From NCBI RefSeq assembly GCF_014490785.1, contig NZ_CP051488.1:4216001-4280000 (forward strand): a stretch of 64,000 nucleotides of DNA. The letters are read 5' to 3'. This document shows positions 34,584 through 42,640 of the stretch, in pieces (position 1 is the stretch's first letter; every line of letters begins with the position of its first letter). Both the position numbers and the translations under genes were made by a program. The notes below the pieces were generated by a model. That model made no database searches. It was not told the DNA's origin and saw only the letters and a program-made list of their open reading frames with translations. This DNA is from Kosakonia sp. SMBL-WEM22. Its GTDB lineage: Bacteria; Pseudomonadota; Gammaproteobacteria; Enterobacterales; Enterobacteriaceae.

Positions 34584-36227
34584 TTAGAACGCCACCCACT
34601 CATCTGACGATGCGGCGGATTTACGGGCTGGGCCACGGCTCAACTCAGGCAAAACATGCGCAGCAGATTTGTGCTCCTCCCGGCTGGTCAAACGGAACTT
34701 CTGCACAGAGCGCTGTAGCTCTTCGGTCTGACGCTCCAGCGCAGCGGCGGCAGCCGACACCTGTTCGACCAGCGAGGCATTCTGCTGGGTAACGTTATCC
34801 ATCTGCGTAATAGCAACGCCTACCTGCGATATGCCTTTGCTCTGCTCGGCAGAAGCGGCAGCAATCTCTTTCATAATAGTGGTCACTTCACGCACGCCAC
34901 GCAGAATGTCCTCCATCGTGGCACCGGTGTCATTCACCAACTGAGCGCCCTTCTCAACCCGTGAAACGGAGTCAGCGATCAGGGTTTCAATCTCTTTTGC
35001 CGCGCCCGCGCTGCGGCTGGCGAGGTTACGTACTTCGCCAGCAACCACCGCGAAACCACGCCCCTGCTCACCGGCACGCGCCGCTTCTACCGCCGCGTTA
35101 AGGGCGAGAATATTGGTCTGGAAAGCGATGCTGTTAATGACAGTAGTGATTTCGGCAATCTTCTTCGAACTGCCGGAGATACCGTCCATCGTGGTGATCA
35201 CCTCTTTCACCAACGCCCCGCCTTTACTGGCGGTGTCCGAGGCCACTTCTGCCAGTTTGCTCGCCTGGCTGGCGTTGTCGGCGTTCAGTTTCACCGTGGC
35301 GGTCAACTCTTCCATACTGGCTGCGGTCTCCTCCAGCGCTGCGGCCTGCTCTTCGGTACGCGATGAAAGGTCATTATTGCCGGTTGAGATCTCGGTTGCG
35401 CCGCGCCAGATGTTTTCGCTGCCATGGCGGATGCTGCTTACCGCTTCGCGCAGGCTATCCTGCATCGCTAGCAGGAGGGGAATCACCTGACCGACGCAGT
35501 TACGCCCCATATCTTCCAGCGGCTGGCTGAGATCGCCTTGCGCTATTAGTTTGAAGTGCGCACGGATTCGGTTCAGCGGTTTGACCAGCATGGTCACCAG
35601 GTAGCGATCCGTAAACAGCAGGATCAGCAAGCCCAGCACCATCGCTACGATAATCGCCGCGCGCGTGGTGCTGGTCTGGTGATCGACCATCACACGAGTT
35701 TCATCCAGCATTGCGGCAGCAGCTTTGTTGAAACTCTCCGTCGCGACACCAAAATTACGGCTCAGGCCGGGCGTCACGTTATTAGCCTGGGCGCGATAGG
35801 CTTCTGGCGAGCCCTGTTGTGCCAGCTGCATCTGCGGAGTGATACCCTGCTCAAGCAGCGCCTGCCAGCCAGAGATCACCTGTTCTGAAACTTTAGGATC
35901 TATTGGACCTGGCGAAACAGCTTTAAAGTCGGCAAGGCGTTTTGCCATATTATCCAGCGCTTGCTGCACGGGCGCCATGTCAGGCGTTCCCCCAGCAGCT
36001 TTGGCTTCCATCACGCGGCTGAGGCGCGTCACAAAGCGAAAGTATTGATCATTGCCCTGGCTTAGAAGTGTCATTTGCGTTACCAGCTGGCGGTCAATTT
36101 CATTACCGTCGGCAACTTTTGACAAAGAAGAGACGCTATACAGACCGACGCCAGACCACAGCACGCCGAAGATCCCAAGGATCACCAGCAACACGGCGCG
36201 TATAGTAAAGTTACGAAGCATATTCAT
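34584..36227 (-). CDS. Methyl-accepting chemotaxis protein
   Basis: 547-residue transmembrane chemoreceptor of the Tar/Tsr class. TM1 at about 8-30, a periplasmic helical ligand domain of about 155 residues, TM2 near 188-208, a HAMP linker with KPLNRIRAHFKLIAQGDLSQP, and a cytoplasmic signalling domain whose hairpin tip contains IAFQTNILALNAAVEAARAGEQGRGFAVVAGEVRNLA (shown only to locate it, near 370-405). It ends DEWVAF, fitting the xWxxF tether that recruits CheR and CheB in high-abundance receptors. Ligand unknown; the periplasmic domain is not obviously Tar or Tsr. Start at 36227 with AAGGATAA. A sigma-28 promoter lies about 50 bases upstream, so it belongs to the flagellar class 3 set. 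Not followed by other che genes. Confidence 0.93.
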   Translation of the reverse strand: MNMLRNFTIRAVLLVILGIFGVLWSGVGLYSVSSLSKVADGNEIDRQLVTQMTLLSQGNDQYFRFVTRLSRVMEAKAAGGTPDMAPVQQALDNMAKRLADFKAVSPGPIDPKVSEQVISGWQALLEQGITPQMQLAQQGSPEAYRAQANNVTPGLSRNFGVATESFNKAAAAMLDETRVMVDHQTSTTRAAIIVAMVLGLLILLFTDRYLVTMLVKPLNRIRAHFKLIAQGDLSQPLEDMGRNCVGQVIPLLLAMQDSLREAVSSIRHGSENIWRGATEISTGNNDLSSRTEEQAAALEETAASMEELTATVKLNADNASQASKLAEVASDTASKGGALVKEVITTMDGISGSSKKIAEITTVINSIAFQTNILALNAAVEAARAGEQGRGFAVVAGEVRNLASRSAGAAKEIETLIADSVSRVEKGAQLVNDTGATMEDILRGVREVTTIMKEIAAASAEQSKGISQVGVAITQMDNVTQQNASLVEQVSAAAAALERQTEELQRSVQKFRLTSREEHKSAAHVLPELSRGPARKSAASSDEWVAF

Positions 36228-37049
36228 AATATTATCCTTGCAGTGAAGGTAACCCCCTCGCCTGCGAGACGAGAGTTATCACCTTTATCGGCACGCTTTG
36301 GGGAAGTTGTATGGTCGGATTAAAATATTTATGTAAAAAAAGAGACGCGATTTTTTTATCGCTTTCGCGAATGTAGTGACCAGGGAAATGGTTATTCTGC
36401 TAACATTACGTTGCGCAAAGCCCGCCACCAACAAAATCTTAACACGCTGATATATAAGTATTAAATTTAAAAATAGCACCATTTAAGTTAAGCCTGCACT
36501 CTATTACCGTAAAAAGAACGAAGGTATTTTTAAGCTATAAATCACTATTATTTAAAGCGACCTCGAAACAGCAATAATTTAATCAACAGCGCTAAATTTT
36601 ATTTATTTTTTGCGCTCATAAAGAAAAATTAAAATATTATAAAAAAGTAATTTATCACTGCTATATATATTTTTCTCCATCGCATTTTCCAGTCCGCTTC
36701 CTGTGCTCAAACCTAACGGCCATGCACCCTGCCGTAGCGCTGGCCCACCGTTTTGCTGCGGGGCTCATTTTTCTTGCGCGTAATGCCATCGTTTCTTCTT
36801 ATATTTCACCGCTGTCTTGCGGCGCTGGCAGGAAAAAAAGTCGCCCTTTTTGTCTCATCATTCCAGGAATTTTCGTAGATTTAAGCGCTGCCTGAAGAGA
36901 ATTAAGCAGCAGTGTAAAGCGCATGCGAAACCTTATTTTTTCCTTACTTTAACGTCAACTGAACGGCTCTTTTGCTGAGAAGCAATCGCACGTAAGATAG
37001 AAACGTCGTTTCAAAATTCCATTTACCGCCAGGTATCAGAGGAGAGATC
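36228..37049. other. 822-base non-coding region between the chemoreceptor and yghZ
   Basis: Long divergent gap. The first 80 bases hold the FliA promoter of the chemoreceptor. From 36310 to about 36690 it is strongly AT-rich; from 36690 to 36900 base composition is mixed with no credible gene. Its last part must carry the yghZ promoter. A small RNA cannot be excluded. Confidence 0.5.
36285..36311 (-). promoter_or_regulatory. Sigma-28 (FliA) promoter of the chemoreceptor gene
   Basis: On the minus strand TACAACTT (36311-36304) is followed after 11 bases by GCCGATAA (36292-36285). The -10 element matches the FliA consensus exactly; the -35 (TAAAGTTT) has mismatches at positions 3, 5 and 6. Confidence 0.75.
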
Positions 37050-38090
37050 ATGTCCGGCTTCGCCAACCCTCAGCGTTATGAAGAGATGCAGTATCGTTAC
37101 TGTGGCAACAGCGGTCTGCAACTGCCCGCCCTGTCGCTCGGTTTGTGGCACAGCTTTGGTCACGTCAACACGCTGGATGCGCAGCGTGCGCTGCTACGTA
37201 AAGCGTTCGATCTGGGGATAACCCACTTCGATTTAGCCAATAACTATGGGCCGCCCGCAGGCAGCGCGGAGGAGAATTTTGGTCGGCTACTGCGCGACGA
37301 TTTTGCCCCCTATCGCGATGAGCTGATTATCTCAACTAAGGCTGGATACGATATGTGGCCAGGGCCGTACGGCTCCGGTGGCTCGCGCAAGTATCTTCTT
37401 GCCAGCCTCGATCAGAGCCTTAAGCGTCTGGGCGTCGACTATGTTGATATCTTCTATTCGCACCGCGTAGATGAGAAAACACCGATGGAGGAGACGGCTG
37501 CTGCACTGGCTCAGGCAGTGCAGAGCGGTAAAGCGCTCTATGTCGGGATCTCCTCTTATTCGACAGAGCGTACACAGCAAATGGCCGCGCTACTGCGCGA
37601 ATGGAAAGTGCCGCTGCTGATCCATCAACCCTCCTACAACATTCTCAATCGCTGGGTCGATAACACCGGTCTTTTAGAGACGCTTGAGGAGAACGGCATC
37701 GGTTGTATCGCCTTTACGCCGCTGGCGCAGGGATTGCTGACGGGCAAATATCTCAACGGTATTCCTGAGGGGTCACGCATGCAGCGCGAAGGCAAAAAGG
37801 TGCGCGGCCTGACGGAGAAGATGCTGACCGAGAGCAATCTCGCCAGCCTGCGTCTGCTTAATGAGATGGCCGAACGCCGTGGGCAGTCAATGGCGCAGAT
37901 GGCGTTGAGCTGGCTTCTAAAAGATGCGCGCGTAACATCGGTATTGATTGGTGCCAGCCGCCCGGAGCAGCTGGAGGAGAATGTGCAGGCGTTAAGTAAC
38001 CTGAGCTTTAGCGCCGATGAGCTGGCGCAAATTGATAAGCATGTGGCCGACGGGGAGCTGAACCTGTGGCAGGCATCATCGGATAAATAG
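37050..38090 (+). CDS. gpr: L-glyceraldehyde 3-phosphate reductase, aldo-keto reductase
   Basis: 346 residues, orthologue of E. coli YghZ/Gpr (AKR14). It reduces L-glyceraldehyde 3-phosphate and methylglyoxal with NADPH, a detoxification role. The family catalytic residues are in place: DLANNYGPP (Asp/Tyr), ISTKAGYDMWPGPYG (Lys), YSHRVDE (His), and VLIGASRPEQLEEN binds NADPH near the C-terminus. GAGGAGAGATC precedes the ATG. Monocistronic and convergent with yqhA, with a REP element between. Confidence 0.94.
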   Translation: MSGFANPQRYEEMQYRYCGNSGLQLPALSLGLWHSFGHVNTLDAQRALLRKAFDLGITHFDLANNYGPPAGSAEENFGRLLRDDFAPYRDELIISTKAGYDMWPGPYGSGGSRKYLLASLDQSLKRLGVDYVDIFYSHRVDEKTPMEETAAALAQAVQSGKALYVGISSYSTERTQQMAALLREWKVPLLIHQPSYNILNRWVDNTGLLETLEENGIGCIAFTPLAQGLLTGKYLNGIPEGSRMQREGKKVRGLTEKMLTESNLASLRLLNEMAERRGQSMAQMALSWLLKDARVTSVLIGASRPEQLEENVQALSNLSFSADELAQIDKHVADGELNLWQASSDK

Positions 38091-38115
38091 AAGTGACGTG
38101 CCGGAGGCGCAGCTT

Positions 38116-38142
38116 GCCGGAGGGCGCTGCGCTTATCCGGCC
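38116..38142. repeat. REP element between gpr and yqhA
   Basis: A typical enterobacterial REP/PU palindrome beginning GCCGGAGGGCGCTGCGC and closing TTATCCGGCC, in the gap between two convergent genes. A second partial unit (GCCGGAGGCGCAGCTTGCC) lies just before it. Confidence 0.8.
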
Positions 38143-38158
38143 CAGGCCCCATCAAAAA

Positions 38159-38653
38159 TCAATGTTTGCCGCGGGTAAGACGATCCAGATAGCCCATCAC
38201 AAAGGCGGAGAGAACAAACGTCAGGTGGATAATTACGTACCACATCAGCTTATTATCCGGGACATTCTTCGCATCCATAAAGACGCGCAGCAGGTGAATC
38301 GACGAAATGGCGACAATAGATGCCGCCACTTTATTTTTTAACGAGGTAGCATCCATTTTCCCCAGCCAGCTCAGTTTCTCCTTGTGGGGACCAATATCCA
38401 GCTGCGAAACAAAGTTTTCATAGCCGGAGAACATCACCATTACCAGCAGACCGCCGACCAGCGTCATATCCACCAGCGACAGCAGCGTGAGGATCAGATC
38501 CGCTTCTGCCAGCGAGAAGATGTTAGGGATAACGTGAAAAATCTCCTGGAAGAATTTAATGGCCAGTGCCAGGAGAGCAAGAGAGAGGCCAAAATAGACC
38601 GGGGCGAGCAACCAGCGCGAAGCGTACATTGCGTTTTCCAGAAAGCGTTCCAT
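38159..38653 (-). CDS. yqhA: UPF0114 membrane protein YqhA
   Basis: 164 residues with three or four membrane spans; orthologue of E. coli YqhA (MERFLENAMYASRWLLAPVYFGLSLALL opening). Inner-membrane protein of unknown function, conserved in the same place in E. coli between yghZ and yghA. No strong regulatory sequence seen; the start is the conserved one. Confidence 0.92.
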   Translation of the reverse strand: MERFLENAMYASRWLLAPVYFGLSLALLALAIKFFQEIFHVIPNIFSLAEADLILTLLSLVDMTLVGGLLVMVMFSGYENFVSQLDIGPHKEKLSWLGKMDATSLKNKVAASIVAISSIHLLRVFMDAKNVPDNKLMWYVIIHLTFVLSAFVMGYLDRLTRGKH

Positions 38654-38739
38654 GTTCCGTAGTGTCTCGTCAGATAGCTAAACCGGCGCTCAGTATAGCC
38701 TGACACCGTCAGCTTTTTGCAACACTCCGGCGGAGTTAA

Positions 38740-39246
38740 CTACACGTCAGCAGGGTTAACCCACGGACGCTGGTTCTCCGGCCACACCAGCACGACCAGC
38801 GCAGGATAAGCTTTTGTACTGAATTCATGGAAACACTGGCGCAGGTTGAGCACATCCAGGTCGCTGGCGGAAACTTTTTCGCCATTGACGCAGCGTTTTT
38901 TAATGTTGTCGTAATACTTATACACCGCTGAATTGAGATCGCTGCAACGCCGCTGGGCTTCAAATAATCCTGGCGTGCTATTTATCTCCGCCATCTTCAT
39001 ACGCTTAATCGTTGCTTGCAAAAAATCGATATATTCATGATTAACGCGCCAGTACCACTCTGGGGTAATCGCGTTCATTAACCCTGAAAAATGATCTTCG
39101 CCCTCTTCTTTCGACAGCGGCGCTAACTGTGGTGTGTGTTCATTAATTTCAGTAAGGGGCGTCTTTTTATTGTACTCATGCATCAATAATAAAACTCCGC
39201 CCGTTAGCAGCAATAAAGTAATAACAGAATACAAAATACTGTCCAT
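38740..39246 (-). CDS. Single-span membrane protein, unknown
   Basis: 168 residues. One hydrophobic helix at about 4-23 (ILYSVITLLLLTGGVLLLMH) followed by KK, so it is probably anchored with the rest in the cytoplasm (positive-inside rule). The remaining 140 residues are helical and end with a tryptophan-bearing tail (VLVWPENQRPWVNPADV). I do not recognise the family. AGGAGCCTGCCG precedes the start. It lies back to back with the orphan pair at 39350-40193 and shares a 103-base promoter region with it, suggesting a linked function. This block is absent from the corresponding E. coli location between yqhA and yghA. Confidence 0.7.
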   Translation of the reverse strand: MDSILYSVITLLLLTGGVLLLMHEYNKKTPLTEINEHTPQLAPLSKEEGEDHFSGLMNAITPEWYWRVNHEYIDFLQATIKRMKMAEINSTPGLFEAQRRCSDLNSAVYKYYDNIKKRCVNGEKVSASDLDVLNLRQCFHEFSTKAYPALVVLVWPENQRPWVNPADV

Positions 39247-39349
39247 CGGCAGGCTCCTTTCTTTTGATTTTAAAATTGCACCATGATATTGTCAACGAAC
39301 CTCGCCCCTTAATATTGTCTCCCCTGTCAAATAGTAAAGGATAATAGAA

Positions 39350-39754
39350 ATGCTTCCCGAGAACCTCGTCCCGGCGCGCTTTCATCTTTCTGCCGTTGAA
39401 AGCGGGGCAGCACAAGAGGGAAAAGAGCCTGATTTTACTCAGGATATTGGCCCGCTTTCTGAGCATGCACAAAATATATTAGCCAACGCCAGCCGCAGCG
39501 GGCAATCACGAAATATGCTACTTGAAGAGCATGATCGTCATATTAAAGAGCGATTATTCCGAGTCGTGAAAATTGAGACCTTTGCGCGATTACTTAATGA
39601 TTTACAAGCCGAAGGTGAGATAGATGCTCAGAGCCTGAGCAAAATAATTTCCGATAAGACGCAAACTATTAACGACGCAGGTGATGAGATTTGGCTTAAT
39701 CTGATTACACGCGAAATAGATGAGCCAATGTTTTATAAACTTGGGGATGAATAA
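39350..39754 (+). CDS. Cytosolic orphan protein, first of a coupled pair
   Basis: 134 residues, acidic and mostly helical, no signal or membrane segment. The first 35 residues look flexible; two helical blocks follow, around EEHDRHIKERLFRVVKIETFARLL and the C-terminal GDEIWLNLITREIDEPMF. No known family recognised. Its last codons overlap the start of the next gene (ATG at 39747 inside GGGGATGAATAA), so the two are translationally coupled. An AAAGGATAATAGAA site precedes the ATG. Confidence 0.7.
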   Translation: MLPENLVPARFHLSAVESGAAQEGKEPDFTQDIGPLSEHAQNILANASRSGQSRNMLLEEHDRHIKERLFRVVKIETFARLLNDLQAEGEIDAQSLSKIISDKTQTINDAGDEIWLNLITREIDEPMFYKLGDE

Positions 39755-40193
39755 CGTGGCTGAAATTGAAAATAATAACGTCTATATCAATTACAGCGAA
39801 AGCAAAAGCGACGAATTTATCTTAAAGCAAAATATCGACGCGCTGGTGCAGAGTAAAAACGAGACGATTCAACGCATCGCCCAGGATTTAGTCTCTATTC
39901 CAGCGGCACTGGTACGGTTGAAGTGGCAAAACCGCCGTGAAATCTACCCCTTGCAGGTGAAAGAGGAGATTTACGGCGCGACGATTGCCGCCATCATCGA
40001 ACAGCACCCAGAGTTGCGCGAGAAGATCATGGGTCGGCTGGAGGCGAACTATCAGCACCTGGTAAGCCGCGAGAGTGCAACACTTCGCTGGAGCCGTAGA
40101 TTGAGCGAGGGGGAGTATCGCACCTCGACAGTGTCGACTGTTTCAGCGGCGGCGAAAGAGGCCCCTGCCAAAGCGAGTAGCAAAGGGAAATAA
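39747..40193 (+). CDS. Cytosolic orphan protein, second of a coupled pair
   Basis: About 148 residues from the ATG at 39747; a GTG at 39756 is an alternative. Helical core (QNIDALVQSKNETIQRIAQD, then IPAALVRLKWQNRREIYPLQVKEEIYG) and a low-complexity Ser/Ala/Lys tail (SAAAKEAPAKASSKGK) that is probably disordered. No family recognised. It overlaps the previous gene by 8 bases, so the pair is probably expressed in a fixed ratio and may form a complex. Its stop is 92 bases before yghA. Confidence 0.7.
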   Translation: MNNVAEIENNNVYINYSESKSDEFILKQNIDALVQSKNETIQRIAQDLVSIPAALVRLKWQNRREIYPLQVKEEIYGATIAAIIEQHPELREKIMGRLEANYQHLVSRESATLRWSRRLSEGEYRTSTVSTVSAAAKEAPAKASSKGK

Positions 40194-40285
40194 CCCGCCA
40201 CGATCAAGAAAATCCTGAATTTGTCTGCGAAGTCAGCGTGAACTTCTATCCTTAAGGTCTAAGCAACCGATATGGAGGATACTTA

Positions 40286-41182
40286 ATGGCAACTGACCAG
40301 ACAAAAATCCAGGATCCGACCACTCAGTATTACACCGGTGAATATCCTAAGCAGAAGCAGCCCTTCCCTGGTGTGCAGGCGAAAATGGAACCGGTTCCCG
40401 ATTGTGGTGAAAAGAGCTATGTCGGCAGCGAGCGGCTGAAAGGTCGTAAAGCGTTAGTGACCGGCGGCGACTCCGGTATTGGTCGCGCGGCGGCGATTGC
40501 CTATGCCCGCGAAGGTGCGGATGTCGCTATTAACTACCTTCCTGCCGAAGAGGAAGATGCGCAGCAGGTTAAAGAGCAGATTGAAGCGGCCGGACGCAAA
40601 GCCGTACTGATCCCCGGTGACCTGAGCGATGAAGCCTTTGCCCGTTCTTTGCCGCACAAAGCGAAAGAGCAGCTTGGCGGGCTGGATGTGTTGACGCTGG
40701 TGGCGGGCACGCAAACCGCGATTGAGGAGATTGCAGACCTCAGCAGCGAACAGTTTATCTATACCTATAAGGTCAACGTTTTCGCGCTCTTCTGGCTCAC
40801 CCAGGAGGCGATTCCGCTGATGCCGCGCGGGGGCAGCATTATTACCACCTCGTCGATTCAGGCTTATCAGCCGAGCACCCATCTGCTTGATTACGCCTCG
40901 ACCAAAGCGGCTATTCTCAACTACACCCGCGGGCTGGCGAAACAGGTGGCAGAGAAAGGGATCCGTGTGAATAGCGTCGCGCCAGGGCCGATCTGGACCG
41001 CACTGCAAATTTCTGGTGGTCAGCCGCAGGAGAAACTGCCGGAGTTTGGCCAGCAGACGCCGCTTAAACGCGCCGGGCAGCCAGCAGAGCTGGCACCGGT
41101 TTATGTTTATCTGGCAAGCCAGGAGTCGAGCTATGTCACCGCAGAAGTGCATGGCGTGACGGGTGGCGAGCACCTCAGCTAA
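40286..41182 (+). CDS. yghA: Short-chain oxidoreductase YghA
   Basis: 298 residues, orthologue of E. coli YghA, an NAD(P)H-dependent aldehyde reductase. Classical short-chain dehydrogenase fold with an N-terminal extension (DPTTQYYTGEYPKQKQPFPG), nucleotide motif TGGDSGIG near 59-66, catalytic Ser in ITTSSIQAYQ and Tyr/Lys in YASTKAA. GGAGGATACTTA precedes the ATG. Followed at once by a bidirectional terminator shared with exbD. Confidence 0.94.
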   Translation: MATDQTKIQDPTTQYYTGEYPKQKQPFPGVQAKMEPVPDCGEKSYVGSERLKGRKALVTGGDSGIGRAAAIAYAREGADVAINYLPAEEEDAQQVKEQIEAAGRKAVLIPGDLSDEAFARSLPHKAKEQLGGLDVLTLVAGTQTAIEEIADLSSEQFIYTYKVNVFALFWLTQEAIPLMPRGGSIITTSSIQAYQPSTHLLDYASTKAAILNYTRGLAKQVAEKGIRVNSVAPGPIWTALQISGGQPQEKLPEFGQQTPLKRAGQPAELAPVYVYLASQESSYVTAEVHGVTGGEHLS

Positions 41183-41190
41183 ACAGGCAT

Positions 41191-41221
41191 AAAAAAAAGC
41201 TGGCTTCGGCCAGCTTTTTTT
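41191..41221. terminator. Bidirectional terminator between yghA and exbD
   Basis: GCTGGC-TTCG-GCCAGC stem with a UUCG tetraloop, flanked by eight A on one side and seven T on the other, so it works in both directions for the convergent genes. Confidence 0.93.
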
Positions 41222-41236
41222 AATCTTTGTCGCAGG

Positions 41237-41662
41237 TCACTTCGCTTTCGCGACCTCTTCCCCGACCAGACCAATCTTCAGATAGCCCGCCTGATGCAGG
41301 CTGTCCATCACTTTCATCATCGTCTCGTAATCCACGGTCTTATCGGCGCGGAAGAAGATTGTTGTGTCCTTTTTCCCTTCGGTTACCGCGTTCAGCTGGT
41401 TGATCATCGTCTCTTCCGTTACCGGATCGTTGCCGATAAACATGCTGTTATCTGCCTTCACGGAGAGATAGATCGGTTTTTCCGGGCGCGGCTGCGGCTG
41501 GCTGGAGGAGGCAGGCAGATTAACCTTAACGTCGACGGTAGCAAGCGGCGCGGCCACCATAAAGATAATCAACAGCACCAGCATTACGTCGATAAACGGC
41601 GTGACGTTGATTTCGTGCATTTCGCCATTATCGTCGAGGTTTTCATTAAGACGCATTGCCAT
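41237..41662 (-). CDS. exbD: Energy transducer subunit ExbD
   Basis: 141 residues, the usual length. Short cytosolic N-terminus (MAMRLNENLDDNGEMHEINVTPFIDVMLVL, where the membrane Asp of FIDV in the single span carries protons), then a periplasmic domain. With ExbB and TonB it converts proton motive force into transport through outer-membrane receptors, such as the IutA-like one in this window. Six bases after exbB, in one operon. Confidence 0.97.
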   Translation of the reverse strand: MAMRLNENLDDNGEMHEINVTPFIDVMLVLLIIFMVAAPLATVDVKVNLPASSSQPQPRPEKPIYLSVKADNSMFIGNDPVTEETMINQLNAVTEGKKDTTIFFRADKTVDYETMMKVMDSLHQAGYLKIGLVGEEVAKAK

Positions 41663-41668
41663 GGCTAA

Positions 41669-42400
41669 TCAACCTACGCGTAATTTCTGGGTAGTTCGAA
41701 CCGGCTGCGCGTTGCTGGCGGCGAGGTCCAAATCGCGGCTTTGCAACAGCAGCACCTGCGCGGCAACATCGCCGAGGTTCGCTTTATAGTTGCCGATCAT
41801 GCGCGCAAAGATGTTGTAGATCACCACCGCCGGGATAGCGGCAACAAGGCCGATAGCCGTTGCCAGCAGCGCTTCGGCGATGCCAGGCGCGACAACCGCA
41901 AGGTTAGTGGTTTGCGTCTGCGCGATACCAATAAAGCTGTTCATGATGCCCCAGACGGTACCAAACAGACCGATAAAGGGCGAAATAGCGCCGATGGTGG
42001 CGAGAAAACCGTTGCCGCGCCCCATATGACGGCCCGTTGCCGCCACGCGGCGCTCGAGGCGGAAACCGGTACGCTCCTTGATCCCTTCGTTATCTTCGCT
42101 GCCTGCGGAGAGCTCCAGTTCGTTCTGCGCTTCGTTAATCAGCAGCGCGCTCAGGCTGCGGGCGTGGAAGGTCGAGGCGATCTCAGTAGCCTGATCCAGT
42201 GAGCGGGCATCAGCCAGCTGCTGCTGTTCACGCTTAAGACGGCGCTTTTGCGCCAGGATCTCAACGCTTTTACTGAAGAAAAGCGCCCAGGTGACGACTG
42301 ACGCCAGAATCAGGCCGATCATCACGATTTTCACCACGATGTCAGCGTGCTGATACATACCCCATACGGAAAGATCCGTCTGCATCAAATTATTACCCAC
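41669..42400 (-). CDS. exbB: Energy transducer subunit ExbB
   Basis: 243 residues with three membrane spans and a large cytosolic loop (EILAQKRRLKREQQQL...); the conserved TQTTNLAVVAPGIAEALLATAIGL block forms the proton channel with ExbD. Start at 42400 as in E. coli (MGNNLMQTDLSVWGMYQHADIVVK). Divergent from metC, with a Fur-type site in the shared region, so iron repression is expected. Confidence 0.97.
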   Translation of the reverse strand: MGNNLMQTDLSVWGMYQHADIVVKIVMIGLILASVVTWALFFSKSVEILAQKRRLKREQQQLADARSLDQATEIASTFHARSLSALLINEAQNELELSAGSEDNEGIKERTGFRLERRVAATGRHMGRGNGFLATIGAISPFIGLFGTVWGIMNSFIGIAQTQTTNLAVVAPGIAEALLATAIGLVAAIPAVVIYNIFARMIGNYKANLGDVAAQVLLLQSRDLDLAASNAQPVRTTQKLRVG

Positions 42401-42463
42401 TCTGTTTCTCCGGGACGCAAATCACAAAAAACACTGCGCCATAATAGCAAAAAGTCGTCGAAT

Positions 42464-42478
42464 TGATAGTAGTTCTCA
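42464..42478 (-). promoter_or_regulatory. Fur box upstream of exbB
   Basis: TGATAGTAGTTCTCA differs at three positions from the 7-1-7 Fur consensus TGATAATNATTATCA, and lies 64-78 bases before the exbB start. Confidence 0.65.
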
Positions 42479-42597
42479 TTAGTATTTACATAGTGCACAA
42501 CATAACCGGCTATTTCCTTGCGTTGACGCAGTAAACGGGCGCGTCTGCTGGTTTTATAGAAAAATTCACCGCCGTTAATGCATCACTCCGCAATCAT

Positions 42598-42621
42598 GGT
42601 AGTCTGGACATCCAGACGTAT
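42598..42621 (+). promoter_or_regulatory. MetJ operator (three met boxes) upstream of metC
   Basis: Consecutive octamers GGTAGTCT, GGACATCC and AGACGTAT match the met box AGACGTCT at 5, 5 and 7 of 8 positions. They end 19 bases before the metC start, the place expected for repression by MetJ and S-adenosylmethionine. Confidence 0.78.
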
Positions 42622-42640
42622 AAAAACAGGTTGAGCAGAC

